From: JACNKV01 sp964422145
GTDB taxonomy: Bacteria; Fidelibacterota; Marinisomatia; Marinisomatales; JACNKV01
Assembly: GCA_964422145.1 (NCBI GenBank)
Contig: CAYQZV010000003.1
Location: 62,001-126,000, forward strand
Direction: 5' to 3'
Length of the DNA: 64,000 nt
Part shown: in pieces, positions 35,775-45,353 of the stretch
How positions within the stretch are numbered: the stretch's first letter is position 1
Layout of the letters: each line of letters begins with the position of its first letter
Made by a program: the position numbers and the translations under genes
The notes under the pieces: generated by a model
Database searches by the model: none
The model's input: only the letters and a program-made list of their open reading frames with translations
What the model was told of the DNA's origin: nothing

Positions 35775-38700
35775 ATGTTATACTCTCGCGGAAAAGATTT
35801 TACTGCCAATGAAAATCAATCGGTTGCGATTACGCATCCGTCCGCGCCGCTAATGATCCTTGCCGGAGCCGGCACCGGAAAAACAACTACGCTATTCTAT
35901 CGCATTCTGTACAAGATCGAAAACGAAAAGACTGATCCGGGGTCGATCCTGGCCATTACCTATACTGAAAAAGCAGCCGGTGAGTTAAAGCACAAGATCA
36001 ATCAACGACTCGGGACAAAAGCCGCAGATATCACCGTCTGCACGTTCCATTCCTTCTGTTATTCGATTGTCAGATCATACAATGAAGCTGTCCAGGAACC
36101 TCCTAAACTCTTAGAAGAAGGTGATGCTATCTTCCTGCTTTTGAACCATTTTGATTCATTCCAACCGTTTGAGTCATCAGATTTCCCATTTGACCCGGTA
36201 AAAACCGTTACTCAAAGTTTTCTTCCTTTTTTCAATCGTATTCGTGATGAACTCATCGATTTAGATCAGTACGAGAATCCGGCCGTGGATGATGAAACAA
36301 TCCATGAAGAAACCATTGCTCAATTAAATGATCTTCGCAGAATCTACCCGATGTATCAATCCCTGAAAAAGGATAAAAACTATGTGGATTACGGCGACAT
36401 GATTTTGACTGCATATGACATGATGAGCCATAACCCGGAATTACGGAAAACGCTTCAGGAAAAATATCGTCACATTATCGTTGATGAATTTCAGGACAAT
36501 AACCACGCTTTGAACGAGATCATGGGACATATTGCTGGTGAACACGGCAGCATTACCGTCGTTGGGGATGATGATCAAGTCATTTACAGTTTTCGTGGAG
36601 CCAGTCCGTATAACATTCATGATTTTCAAAAACGATACGGACACTTTGAGCATTATAAAGAAATTTCGCTGATCGAGAATTATCGATCACATCAACCCAT
36701 TTTAGATACGGCAAATAATCTGATCTCCAATAATCAAGACCGGATCACAAAAACCTTAGTCACGCATGACGGACGAAAAGGACCTATCCCTGAATTATTG
36801 CGCGGGAAGAAATTTGACCAAATCAAGTTTATCACGGATAAGATCCATCAACTGGTTAGTAATGGTGAATACACGTTTCAGGATATTGCTGTTCTCTGCC
36901 GGACGAAAAACCAGGTTAAAGATATCGTTTCTTCTCTCCAAAATGCTCATATTCCTACATTGGCTTATTTAACAGAGTTTTTCCAGATTTCGGCCATCAA
37001 GGATTTAATGGCTTGGTGTCATGTTGCTGCTAAAAGCCCTCATCAAAATTCAGCGCTGTACCGGATTTTGTCACAACGGCTTTCCGACAAAGATGCTGTT
37101 CAGATCTTTCGGCAATTCTCAAAGCGGGATCATACAAACCGCATGGATTTGATCCGAAACTCAGTTTCATCTTATCCTGATACGATTCGCCGGTCTCTCA
37201 TGGATATAATCCTCCTCATCGACATATTTCAGACGGAAGCATCAACAAAACGTGCCGATGAAGTCATCATGACGATTTGCCGTGATATCGATCTGCTCAG
37301 ACCATATTCCGATCGATATGAATATCAGGATCAAATCGCGATTCAAAATGTCGGAAAGCTCATTCAAAAAGCGCAGTCTTTTGTTAACACCCATGCAGAT
37401 TCACCTTCGCTGTTTATGTTTATGCAGTATATCCAAACGCTGCAGCAATCCGGCAATATTTCAACGGTATATCCCGAATCTCCTTCGCGACCGGCCGTAC
37501 TGGTTCAAACCATCCATGGAGTAAAAGGAGCTGAATTTCCGGTTGTGTTTGTTCCATTCAACCAAACAGGAAGTTTTCCGCTGAATTATAAGCGATCGGT
37601 GTTAGTCGACCGTCCCCCGGATGACTGGCTGGTGTACTCTCAGGAATCTGACCTCACACCGAAAGAACATCATTACCAAGAGGAACGGCGAATCTTATAT
37701 GTTGCCTTAACTCGGGCTAAAGAACGGCTCTTTGTTCTGGCTCCGGAAAAAAGGGCATCTGCATTCATTCAAAAAGATATGGACCTTAATCTGATGAAAG
37801 AAAAACCAATATCACCTTCTGAACAAATAGAAACATCTAATGAATTTCAGCATCTGAAAAACCAATATGAGATCCGTCTGCAGGAAGCGGTTGCAATCGG
37901 GCAATTCGATCAAGCACATGAACTGGTTCAGTGTTTGGAACGGATTAACGACCTTGATAACGACCAAGACATCCAATGGACAGACGAACCTTGGGAAGCT
38001 GCGCTGAAACAGGAATTAGAAGGCAAATACGTTCCATCTTCGCGCGATCCGCTGTACTTATCTGCAAGTGCAATTGAAACCTACGTGTCGTGTCCGTTCA
38101 AATACCGATTAAGTCATATTGATCATATTCCAGAATCACCGAACAAACCGCACTTGGTTTTCGGAAATATCATCCACACCGTGCTTGATCATTTTCATAA
38201 AGAAGCATCTTTAACCACCAAAGATGATTTATTCGATCTCTTGGATCAGCATTGGATCAGTGACTGGTTCACCGGCAGTCAAGCCAGCGAGAAGAAATAT
38301 TATGAAGAAGGTCAAGAGATTTTAGACCGGTATTGGGAGTTTTATCACGCAAATCCATCCAATATTATTACTACCGAAAAGGAATTTCAGTTCACCTTAG
38401 ATGATGTGACACTTCGGGGAAAAATCGACCGTATCGATCAAGGAATGAACGGATTACAGGTTCTTGATTACAAAACATCAAAAAAGTCTGCACCCGCAAA
38501 GAAAAGTCTCCAGTTAGCCATTTACAGTTTATATCTTTCCATCGCGAAAGATTCCGATCTCAACGGAATCCCGGAATGGGCCGGACTTTACTTCCTTCGC
38601 GATGAAGAAGAGCCGTTGCAAACGCATTGTTTTACCGAAGATGAACTTGAGAAAACAAAAAAGCATATCCTTGAAATCGCTGCGAATATTCGACAGAAAC

Positions 38701-38780
38701 AATTCCAACCCTGTAAAGGATTTTATTGTGACTGGTGCGATTACAAATATCTTCTCTGCCCTGAATGGGAAAAGAAATAG
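35775..38780 (+). CDS. UvrD-type helicase fused to a PD-(D/E)XK nuclease with cysteine cluster
   Basis: A 1001-residue superfamily 1A helicase-nuclease. Motif I is LAGAGTGKTTT (about residue 30), motif II is VDEFQDN, then VVGDDDQVIYSFRGA, ENYRSHQPI, VQTIHGVKGAEFPVVFV and YVALTRAKERLFVLA. From about residue 760 a RecB-type nuclease follows, with GNIIHTVLDHF, GKIDRID and QVLDYKTSKK holding the catalytic D and K. Cys in SCPFKYRL and three Cys in FYCDWCDYKYLLCPEW match the iron-sulfur staple of AddB/Cas4-like nucleases. It probably processes DNA ends in recombination repair, as a single-chain alternative to AddAB. Confidence 0.9.
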   Translation: MLYSRGKDFTANENQSVAITHPSAPLMILAGAGTGKTTTLFYRILYKIENEKTDPGSILAITYTEKAAGELKHKINQRLGTKAADITVCTFHSFCYSIVRSYNEAVQEPPKLLEEGDAIFLLLNHFDSFQPFESSDFPFDPVKTVTQSFLPFFNRIRDELIDLDQYENPAVDDETIHEETIAQLNDLRRIYPMYQSLKKDKNYVDYGDMILTAYDMMSHNPELRKTLQEKYRHIIVDEFQDNNHALNEIMGHIAGEHGSITVVGDDDQVIYSFRGASPYNIHDFQKRYGHFEHYKEISLIENYRSHQPILDTANNLISNNQDRITKTLVTHDGRKGPIPELLRGKKFDQIKFITDKIHQLVSNGEYTFQDIAVLCRTKNQVKDIVSSLQNAHIPTLAYLTEFFQISAIKDLMAWCHVAAKSPHQNSALYRILSQRLSDKDAVQIFRQFSKRDHTNRMDLIRNSVSSYPDTIRRSLMDIILLIDIFQTEASTKRADEVIMTICRDIDLLRPYSDRYEYQDQIAIQNVGKLIQKAQSFVNTHADSPSLFMFMQYIQTLQQSGNISTVYPESPSRPAVLVQTIHGVKGAEFPVVFVPFNQTGSFPLNYKRSVLVDRPPDDWLVYSQESDLTPKEHHYQEERRILYVALTRAKERLFVLAPEKRASAFIQKDMDLNLMKEKPISPSEQIETSNEFQHLKNQYEIRLQEAVAIGQFDQAHELVQCLERINDLDNDQDIQWTDEPWEAALKQELEGKYVPSSRDPLYLSASAIETYVSCPFKYRLSHIDHIPESPNKPHLVFGNIIHTVLDHFHKEASLTTKDDLFDLLDQHWISDWFTGSQASEKKYYEEGQEILDRYWEFYHANPSNIITTEKEFQFTLDDVTLRGKIDRIDQGMNGLQVLDYKTSKKSAPAKKSLQLAIYSLYLSIAKDSDLNGIPEWAGLYFLRDEEEPLQTHCFTEDELEKTKKHILEIAANIRQKQFQPCKGFYCDWCDYKYLLCPEWEKK

Positions 38781-38783
38781 TCA

Positions 38784-39329
38784 ATGGAGCGTCAATCTCT
38801 CCTTTCTAAACTGAAGGATTATACCGACCGTTTTCCTGAGGAACGATTAACGACCGATCGTCTCATTGATTTTGTTGTTCAAAATGATAGATGTTTTATG
38901 ACTTCATTTGAACCGGGACATGTTACCGGTTCGGCATGGATTGTCGATTCACACAGAAAGCACACATTATTGACCCATCACAAAAAGCTGGATATGTGGG
39001 TTCAGTTAGGCGGTCACGCCGACGGTGAATCGGATATCTTATCTGTGGCGTTTCGTGAAGCTAAAGAAGAATCCGGTTTAACGAATATCGTTCCTGTTTC
39101 CGAATCCATTTTTGATATCGACATTCATCTCATCCCGAAAAATCCCGTAATGCCCGAGCATTACCATTATGACGTCCGGTTTTTATTTGAAGCGGATATG
39201 AATGAAAAAGTCGCTGTCAGTGATGAATCACACGACGTTGCATGGTTTTCAGTCGATGATCTCCAACAGGTGACGGACGAAGAATCCGTTTTACGGATGG
39301 GAAGAAAAACGAGAGGAATAACTAACTAA
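38784..39329 (+). CDS. Nudix hydrolase
   Basis: A 181-residue hydrolase of nucleoside-diphosphate-linked compounds. The Nudix box GGHADGESDILSVAFREAKEESGL (GX5EX7REUXEEXGU) is intact at about residues 72-95. An N-terminal helical extension precedes the fold and the substrate is not predictable. It starts three bases after the stop of the helicase-nuclease gene, so the two are probably co-transcribed. Confidence 0.92.
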   Translation: MERQSLLSKLKDYTDRFPEERLTTDRLIDFVVQNDRCFMTSFEPGHVTGSAWIVDSHRKHTLLTHHKKLDMWVQLGGHADGESDILSVAFREAKEESGLTNIVPVSESIFDIDIHLIPKNPVMPEHYHYDVRFLFEADMNEKVAVSDESHDVAWFSVDDLQQVTDEESVLRMGRKTRGITN

Positions 39330-39422
39330 AATGGCTTGATACAAGCTACAGCTTCATTGTAACTTTTACTTCACACAATAAAAATCGTATTAATGCACAT
39401 ATTATATTTATTAGGTAATTAA

Positions 39423-40082
39423 ATGATTAAGAAAACAATTTTCATAGCTTTTTTACTTCAAATGATTTTCGGGCAACAAGGGCCTGCACTTTTTGGAAAT
39501 ATTCAAATGGGATTTGATAGTTATTATCCAAAAGAAGTTGAGATTGGTTTAGGGTATTTTGGAGATTCAATATTTGAATTAGACAAGATTACTGAATCTA
39601 AGCCACAATATAATTGGAATAATAAAATTTTTACGAAAAGAATTACATTAACAATTGTTCAAGATCCTAATAATCAAAATAAATATATTTTTACATCTAA
39701 TATTATTAAATACTTTTTTTCAAGTATAATTACTAGTCCTTTAATTGTGTATGATAATTATAAAAAGACAAACTATTACAACAAGACTTCTAGTTTAATT
39801 TTATTCTTAACTGATGGGAAAATGATTATTCGCTCTTGGAATAATAGTTTTTCATTGCACATGGGTAATTCCCTCAATGCTGTTCCGTTATATAATGATA
39901 ACTGGAAAAAAGGATTTGGGTTAAAAAATTCTATTGAATTAGGGTTAAATATTAATAAAAATAATTTGCATTCTTTAGGTCTTTATATGTCTCAACACTG
40001 GCATTTATCCAAAAAATCAACAAGCGTGGGGATATTTTATACAATTAATTTGAGTAAAAATAATGTAAGTAAAACCAATTAG
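39423..40082 (+). CDS. AT-rich exported hypothetical protein
   Basis: A 219-residue reading frame with a signal peptide (MIKKTIFIAFLLQMIFGQ). The rest is Asn-, Lys- and Ile-rich, with short amphipathic strands toward the C terminus (NSIELGLNINKNNLHSLGLY) that may form a small barrel. The base composition is clearly more AT-rich than its neighbours, as for the gene at 26684. I recognise no family. It converges on smc with only 16 bp between stops. Confidence 0.6.
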   Translation: MIKKTIFIAFLLQMIFGQQGPALFGNIQMGFDSYYPKEVEIGLGYFGDSIFELDKITESKPQYNWNNKIFTKRITLTIVQDPNNQNKYIFTSNIIKYFFSSIITSPLIVYDNYKKTNYYNKTSSLILFLTDGKMIIRSWNNSFSLHMGNSLNAVPLYNDNWKKGFGLKNSIELGLNINKNNLHSLGLYMSQHWHLSKKSTSVGIFYTINLSKNNVSKTN

Positions 40083-40098
40083 GATGATAGAATTATTT

Positions 40099-43000
40099 CT
40101 AATCAAACTTTACCGAAACCAGCTTGGAGACACCTTTCTTCTCCATGGTCACGCCGTAAAGAAAATCCGCAGCTTCCATCGTCAGTTTATTATGCGTAAC
40201 AACAAGAAATTGTGTATCGTGTGCAAACTGCCTTAAAACCCGAGTGAATTTCCGAACGTTGACATCATCAAGGGGAGCATCTACCTCATCTAAAATACAA
40301 TAAGGGCTGGGTTTATGCTGATAGATTGAAAAGAGTAAAGCGATGGCTGTGAGTGATTTCTCTCCAGCGGATAACATTCGCAATGATTGGTTTCTTTTTC
40401 CCGGAGGTTGGGCATAAATAGCAATATCTGATTCCAACGGATCAGGATCTCCAATCAATGAGAGTGTTCCCTGCCCGCCTTCAAAGAATAGTTCAAATAA
40501 TTTTTCGTAATTGGCTTTGATCGCACTGAAGGTATCCGAGAACTGTTTTCGGGCAACCCGGTCAATCTTTTGGATCGTTTCACGCAGGTAATTCTCTGAT
40601 TCGATCAAGTCTTCCCGCTGATGAATGAGCAGATCATACCGCTTCTTCTCTTCTTCGTACTCATCCTGAACCGCCATGTTTACCGGACCGATTTTCTCAA
40701 TACCTCTTTCAATCCGTTGAATCTCCATATCCAGCGTTTCTTCATCTTTGTCAGTCACCACTGAATCCGGAATATCGGTTTGATATCGTTCTTTTATTCT
40801 TGATTGAACGTGTTTGATCTGCTGTTCGTACTCGGCAATTTGGATTTCGCATCGCTTCATGTCTTCAAGGATGGTCTCACGATTCTGCTGCTCAGACCGG
40901 ATCAGCGTTCGAATCTTCTCAATTTCCAGATATGTTTCGGAATACACCTGTTTTTTCATATCATGAACCGTCCGCTGATGCTGGATCTTTCCGTTAACCT
41001 TTTGAAGTTCTTTTTCGGTTGATTGGACTTCGCTTAATAAATCTTTTTTCTTCTGCTCAAGGGATTTAGTCTCTTCTTTGATCACATTCCGGCGTTCTTC
41101 CAGTTCATCGATATTCTCTAAAGATGTCCGTTTCTGGAAGTTCAGATTATCACGCTGATTTTCAAGGTTGAGAAGCTGAATACGTAGATCTTGAAGATTC
41201 TGATTAAAATTATCTCTGTCGATCCGTCGTTTCATCAATGATTTTTCGGATTCCTCAATAGATGTTTTCAGAACCTCCAACGCTGTTTTGGATTTTTCAA
41301 TATCCGGAGACATGCTTTTCAGTGAATCAGAAAGCTGACGAGTCGTTTTATTCAGATCAGTGATCTCATGTTTCAACTCGTCCAATAATTCAACTGATTG
41401 GGATTGACGGTAATGGTTTTGAACGATTCCTTTGCTTAATGTCGATTCTTCGGACAGCAATTCATCCAACTGCTCTAGAAACTGTAAGTGGATGGTTTCC
41501 TTTTCCTGCAAAGTCTTTTCAGTTTCGGCTAATGCGTTTCCGGCTGCTTCTACCTGATTTTGCAAATCACGGATTTGCTCATTTAACTGTTCGACTTTTT
41601 TCTTTCTTCCGACGACACCCTGATTTGACGTCTGTTGATTCCTGATCACGTGATCCCTGCGTGCTAAAACACCGTTCAGATCAACAAGATCCCATCCATT
41701 TAATGTTGAGTCACTAAGTGCTTTTTCAAGGTCTTTCACGACAAGCAGTTGGCCTAACAGCCGTTCAGCAAGTCCTTGATAGTCTTTCGATGCTTTGATG
41801 AGTTGATCCCCTCGACCGATCACCTGATCTGAAGTTGGAACCGATTCGGGTTTTACGGATGATGAAGAGAGTTCTTTCAATGGGATAATGGTAATGCTTC
41901 CGTATTTATTCCGGTTGACGATGCTGATCGTGTCAAGTGCAGTTTTCCGATCTTTGGCGATCACACACTGAGCAATACTCCCCAAACCGGATTCCACAGC
42001 AGTCTGATATTGATCATCGGTTTGAAATACATCAGCTACAAGACCCAGAATACCTTTTTCATTCTGCCCAAGTATGTATCGCGCACCCTGCGGCAGCCCT
42101 TCACCGGATGAAATCAATTCCTGATAAAAATCAACTTGAGAAGATAGTCCTTCTATCCTCGTCGTTAATGAATCCTGTTTGACGGTGAAGTCTCTTCGCT
42201 GGGACTGCAACACGGTTAAGGCTTCATCTGTGACAGCGATCTCCTTTTTGCATGAGTCGATTTTTGTCTGCAGTTGGTCTTTCTGTGAATCGAATCCTTT
42301 TTGTTCTACCGATAATTCTTTTAGTGTATTCTCAACGTTCGCTTGCTTTGCTTCAAGCGTTTCAGTCCGTGCTGTTTTTTCTTCTAATAACGTTTTTGTT
42401 CTATCCAGCAGAGATATTTTTTCAGACAGCTTGGTTTGTTCAGCCCACCGTTTATTTTGCACGTCTTCAAGAGCGGATTGGGCGTCATTATATAATTTTT
42501 CAACGGACTCATATTCTTCTTTTTTTCCCTTATACGACAGCAGTTTTTCTTCAATCTCAGGATCGAGTTTATCAATCTGTTTACCAAGATCGTCAACGAG
42601 ATCATTTAACTGTTTTTGTTTTGATTCATTTGTCGTTTTCTCGGCTAAAAGCCGTTCTTTTGTTGAATCGGCGGAGTTTGATTTTTCTGTATTGACTAAT
42701 ATGATTTGTTTCAGGTTTTCACGATTCTCTTCGTATGAGTGTAATTCCTGCTGAATCTCTGATAATTCTTGTTCCTGCTGTTTGTAGGTCTGCCCCAACC
42801 TTTCCAGTTGAGATTCATGGATATTTTCCTGACTTGTATTTGACTCACGGATCGTTTTGTATTCAATGATCTTTCGATATAACGGTTTTCCGAGTTCGAT
42901 AAAACGGTTCGTCTGTAAATAGGCTAGAGCGATCTCACTGGTTTTCAGATCTTCAGTCAGTTTCGCATGACGTTTGAAGCGTTTTAATTGAAGCTGTAAT

Positions 43001-43611
43001 CCGTGTACCTTTGTTTCAACTTCAAGGATGATATCCCCGATCCGGTCAAGATCTTGCCGAGTAGCTTCAAACTTTCGAAAAGCGGATCGTCTCTGCGATT
43101 TGTATTTATTAATTCCCGCAGCTTCTTCGAACATCCGCTTTCGATCATCACCGGTTTCAGATAAGATCTGTTCGATCATCTTTAACTCGATCACGGAATA
43201 CGCATCAGCACCCATCCCTGTATCGATAAACAGATCATTGATATCCTTCAAACGGCAAGGAACGCGGTTTAAAAAATATTCGCTTTCACCGTTGCGAAAT
43301 ACCCTTCTGCCGATCTCGATATCGTTATATTCGGTTGGGAGTTTCCCCTTATTGTTGTGAACGGTGAGAAAGACTTCGCTGACACTTAACGGTTTAATTC
43401 CTTTTGCTCCGTTAAAAATCACGTCTTCCATTTTACTGCTTCGGAGTGTACTTTGCTTCTGTTCCCCTAACACCCAGCGGATGGCATCCACAATATTGGT
43501 TTTTCCGCATCCATTGGGACCAACAATTGCGGTGATTCCTTCTCCAAACGTGAGATCTTCCTTATTAAAGAAGGATTTGAATCCGTGAATTTTTAGGTCA
43601 GAAATATACAT
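40099..43611 (-). CDS. smc: Chromosome segregation ATPase SMC
   Basis: A 1170-residue condensin ATPase, full length. The N-terminal head has GPNGCGKTNIVDAIRWVLGE (Walker A). Two long coiled coils flank the hinge (about residues 500-660, with GLVADVFQTDDQYQTAVESG). The C-terminal head has LSAGEKSLTAIALLFSI and ILDEVDAPLDDVNV (signature and Walker B). It compacts and segregates DNA with ScpA/ScpB, which are not in this window. Confidence 0.96.
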   Translation of the reverse strand: MYISDLKIHGFKSFFNKEDLTFGEGITAIVGPNGCGKTNIVDAIRWVLGEQKQSTLRSSKMEDVIFNGAKGIKPLSVSEVFLTVHNNKGKLPTEYNDIEIGRRVFRNGESEYFLNRVPCRLKDINDLFIDTGMGADAYSVIELKMIEQILSETGDDRKRMFEEAAGINKYKSQRRSAFRKFEATRQDLDRIGDIILEVETKVHGLQLQLKRFKRHAKLTEDLKTSEIALAYLQTNRFIELGKPLYRKIIEYKTIRESNTSQENIHESQLERLGQTYKQQEQELSEIQQELHSYEENRENLKQIILVNTEKSNSADSTKERLLAEKTTNESKQKQLNDLVDDLGKQIDKLDPEIEEKLLSYKGKKEEYESVEKLYNDAQSALEDVQNKRWAEQTKLSEKISLLDRTKTLLEEKTARTETLEAKQANVENTLKELSVEQKGFDSQKDQLQTKIDSCKKEIAVTDEALTVLQSQRRDFTVKQDSLTTRIEGLSSQVDFYQELISSGEGLPQGARYILGQNEKGILGLVADVFQTDDQYQTAVESGLGSIAQCVIAKDRKTALDTISIVNRNKYGSITIIPLKELSSSSVKPESVPTSDQVIGRGDQLIKASKDYQGLAERLLGQLLVVKDLEKALSDSTLNGWDLVDLNGVLARRDHVIRNQQTSNQGVVGRKKKVEQLNEQIRDLQNQVEAAGNALAETEKTLQEKETIHLQFLEQLDELLSEESTLSKGIVQNHYRQSQSVELLDELKHEITDLNKTTRQLSDSLKSMSPDIEKSKTALEVLKTSIEESEKSLMKRRIDRDNFNQNLQDLRIQLLNLENQRDNLNFQKRTSLENIDELEERRNVIKEETKSLEQKKKDLLSEVQSTEKELQKVNGKIQHQRTVHDMKKQVYSETYLEIEKIRTLIRSEQQNRETILEDMKRCEIQIAEYEQQIKHVQSRIKERYQTDIPDSVVTDKDEETLDMEIQRIERGIEKIGPVNMAVQDEYEEEKKRYDLLIHQREDLIESENYLRETIQKIDRVARKQFSDTFSAIKANYEKLFELFFEGGQGTLSLIGDPDPLESDIAIYAQPPGKRNQSLRMLSAGEKSLTAIALLFSIYQHKPSPYCILDEVDAPLDDVNVRKFTRVLRQFAHDTQFLVVTHNKLTMEAADFLYGVTMEKKGVSKLVSVKFD

Positions 43612-43686
43612 ATTTTTCTAGAAACGCATTATTTGCGCCGGAAAGTTTACAATAATTCGTCTATTTTTCCTTCGTCTATTTTCAGA

Positions 43687-44031
43687 TCAACCCGGAGGCC
43701 ATGTCATCTGTCTTCCGCCCAGCACATGTAAATGGATGTGGTAGACTTCCTGTCCTCCGTTTGAGTTGCAATTAAACACCGTACGATAGCCGTCCTCGGC
43801 AATTTCTTCTGTTTTTGCAATTTCTTTTGCTGCTAAAAATAATTCGCCCACCAAATTTTGGTCGTCTTCCTGGATATCATTCAAGGTTGGAATGTGCTTT
43901 TTCGGAATGATCAACACATGAACCGGCGCCTGCGGATTGATATCCCTGAAAGCCAGCACCCGTTCATTTTCATACACAATCTCGGCGGGGATTTCTTTTT
44001 GAATGATCTTGCAAAATAAACAATTATCCAT
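43687..44031 (-). CDS. HIT family nucleotide-binding protein (HinT type)
   Basis: A 114-residue histidine-triad hydrolase of the HINT branch, acting on adenosine phosphoramidates and related compounds. The triad is HIHLHVLGG close to the C terminus, and the N-terminal CLFCKIIQKEIPAEIVYE is typical, with a Cys pair that may bind zinc. It follows the rsmE gene by 13 bp. Confidence 0.93.
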   Translation of the reverse strand: MDNCLFCKIIQKEIPAEIVYENERVLAFRDINPQAPVHVLIIPKKHIPTLNDIQEDDQNLVGELFLAAKEIAKTEEIAEDGYRTVFNCNSNGGQEVYHIHLHVLGGRQMTWPPG

Positions 44032-44044
44032 ACTCTTCCTTTCT

Positions 44045-44764
44045 TTAATACCCGCTCAACTCGTTGATAACGGCTAAGACGGATGCCACGGCAGTTTCAG
44101 ATCGCAGCCGTCGTGACCCTAACGTAATAAATTGACACTGGTGCTCGTTTAAAATGCTGATCTCACGGGTTGAAAAATCACCTTCCGGTCCGATGACAAC
44201 ATTGATATCCTTCATTTTGGAAATCTTTTCTCCTACCACTGATGACAGCGTTTTTGCATCTTCCAATGCACAGACATATCGCGTCTCGTCTTTTGTCACC
44301 TTGATCCATTCTTCCACCGATTTTATGGTTTTTATCTCAGGGATGACACTTCGTCCGCACTGTTTTACGGCTGAAACCACTATTTTCTTCAGACGATCTA
44401 ATTTCACATCCCGTTTGATACATTGATCTAACGTTAATAATGAGATCGATGTTACACCCATTTCTGTCGCTTTTTCGATCGCTAATTTCAGTCGATCGCC
44501 TTTCAAAATTCCCAAAGCAAGATGAATATTGATCTTATTCTCGCCATAACCGGGATATTCTTCTAAAATATTTCCGCTCACATGACGACCATCAATTGAA
44601 TCGACTTGAGCTTTATACGCTGTTCCCTTTCCGTTGATCAGGATAATTTCTGTTCCGACAGGTTTACGCAGAACTCTTGAGAAATGATGAGATTCGTCTT
44701 TATCCAGTGTAAATGTAGTTTGGTGAATCGATTCGGGTTGGATATAAAAATACAGTGTATCCAT
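44045..44764 (-). CDS. rsmE: 16S rRNA (uracil-1498-N3)-methyltransferase
   Basis: A 239-residue SPOUT-class methyltransferase of the RsmE family. The N-terminal PUA-like domain contains SHHFSRVLRKPVGTEI. The knotted C-terminal domain carries VIGPEGDFSTREI and LGSRRLRSETAVASVL, the AdoMet-binding knot. I use the ATG at 44764; the longer reading extends backwards into the upstream barrel gene, whose stop is at 44769. Confidence 0.94.
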   Translation of the reverse strand: MDTLYFYIQPESIHQTTFTLDKDESHHFSRVLRKPVGTEIILINGKGTAYKAQVDSIDGRHVSGNILEEYPGYGENKINIHLALGILKGDRLKLAIEKATEMGVTSISLLTLDQCIKRDVKLDRLKKIVVSAVKQCGRSVIPEIKTIKSVEEWIKVTKDETRYVCALEDAKTLSSVVGEKISKMKDINVVIGPEGDFSTREISILNEHQCQFITLGSRRLRSETAVASVLAVINELSGY

Positions 44765-44768
44765 AACA

Positions 44769-45353
44769 TTATTTACTGAAAAGGAATTGGACAACAGCTT
44801 GATGGTAACCCGTTTTACCATCGATGGTCTGATTCATCGGCAGGTAATCAAACCCGATCCGGATATAAATATTGTTTTGATTTGAGAACCAAAACTTCAG
44901 TCCTGCACCAACATAAGCACTGGGAGTCAAATAAACATCAGTCTGTTTCCATCTGTCAAACCATCCATCGATGGTTTCATCTCCGTCACCGACGAGAACA
45001 GCTCCTGCCCCGGCTTCGATGAATGGAATAAAATTATTTTCGATTTTATTATGAAGTACGGTTTTTCGCACTCCGGCAAACACGGGTAACAAAATTAAAC
45101 TTTGTTCATTGAACGAATAGGTCCCGCCGTAATTACTTTGGATGACAAATTCATGATCACCTTTACAGTCATAAAATCTTGAATCCAGCATCCACTGTGT
45201 CGTTTCAGAGCGTTCAATGGCTGTATTCAGCACAATACCCCAACTGTTTGAACCGGTCAACAGCCCGTATTGATAGTCCGGTTTTGCAGTAAGAGCCACC
45301 GATAAACTAATCAAAACAATTACCAGCGTTATTAGACGGCGTCGAATTCTCAC
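44769..45353 (-). CDS. Exported outer-membrane-like beta-barrel protein
   Basis: A 194-residue protein with a signal peptide (about residues 1-23, ending LTAKP). Alternating strands follow (YGLLTGSNSWGIVLNTAI, IPFIEAGAGAVLVGD, SAYVGAGLKFWFSNQNNIYI), resembling an eight-stranded barrel. No family is recognised. It overlaps the alcohol dehydrogenase gene by 4 bp and lies 4 bp before rsmE. Confidence 0.7.
   Translation of the reverse strand: MRIRRRLITLVIVLISLSVALTAKPDYQYGLLTGSNSWGIVLNTAIERSETTQWMLDSRFYDCKGDHEFVIQSNYGGTYSFNEQSLILLPVFAGVRKTVLHNKIENNFIPFIEAGAGAVLVGDGDETIDGWFDRWKQTDVYLTPSAYVGAGLKFWFSNQNNIYIRIGFDYLPMNQTIDGKTGYHQAVVQFLFSK

Noticed and set aside
42179..42754. 191-codon plus-strand frame inside smc
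   Set aside because: It is Ser/Phe-rich sequence opposite a Glu/Lys-rich coiled coil, the usual antisense shadow.
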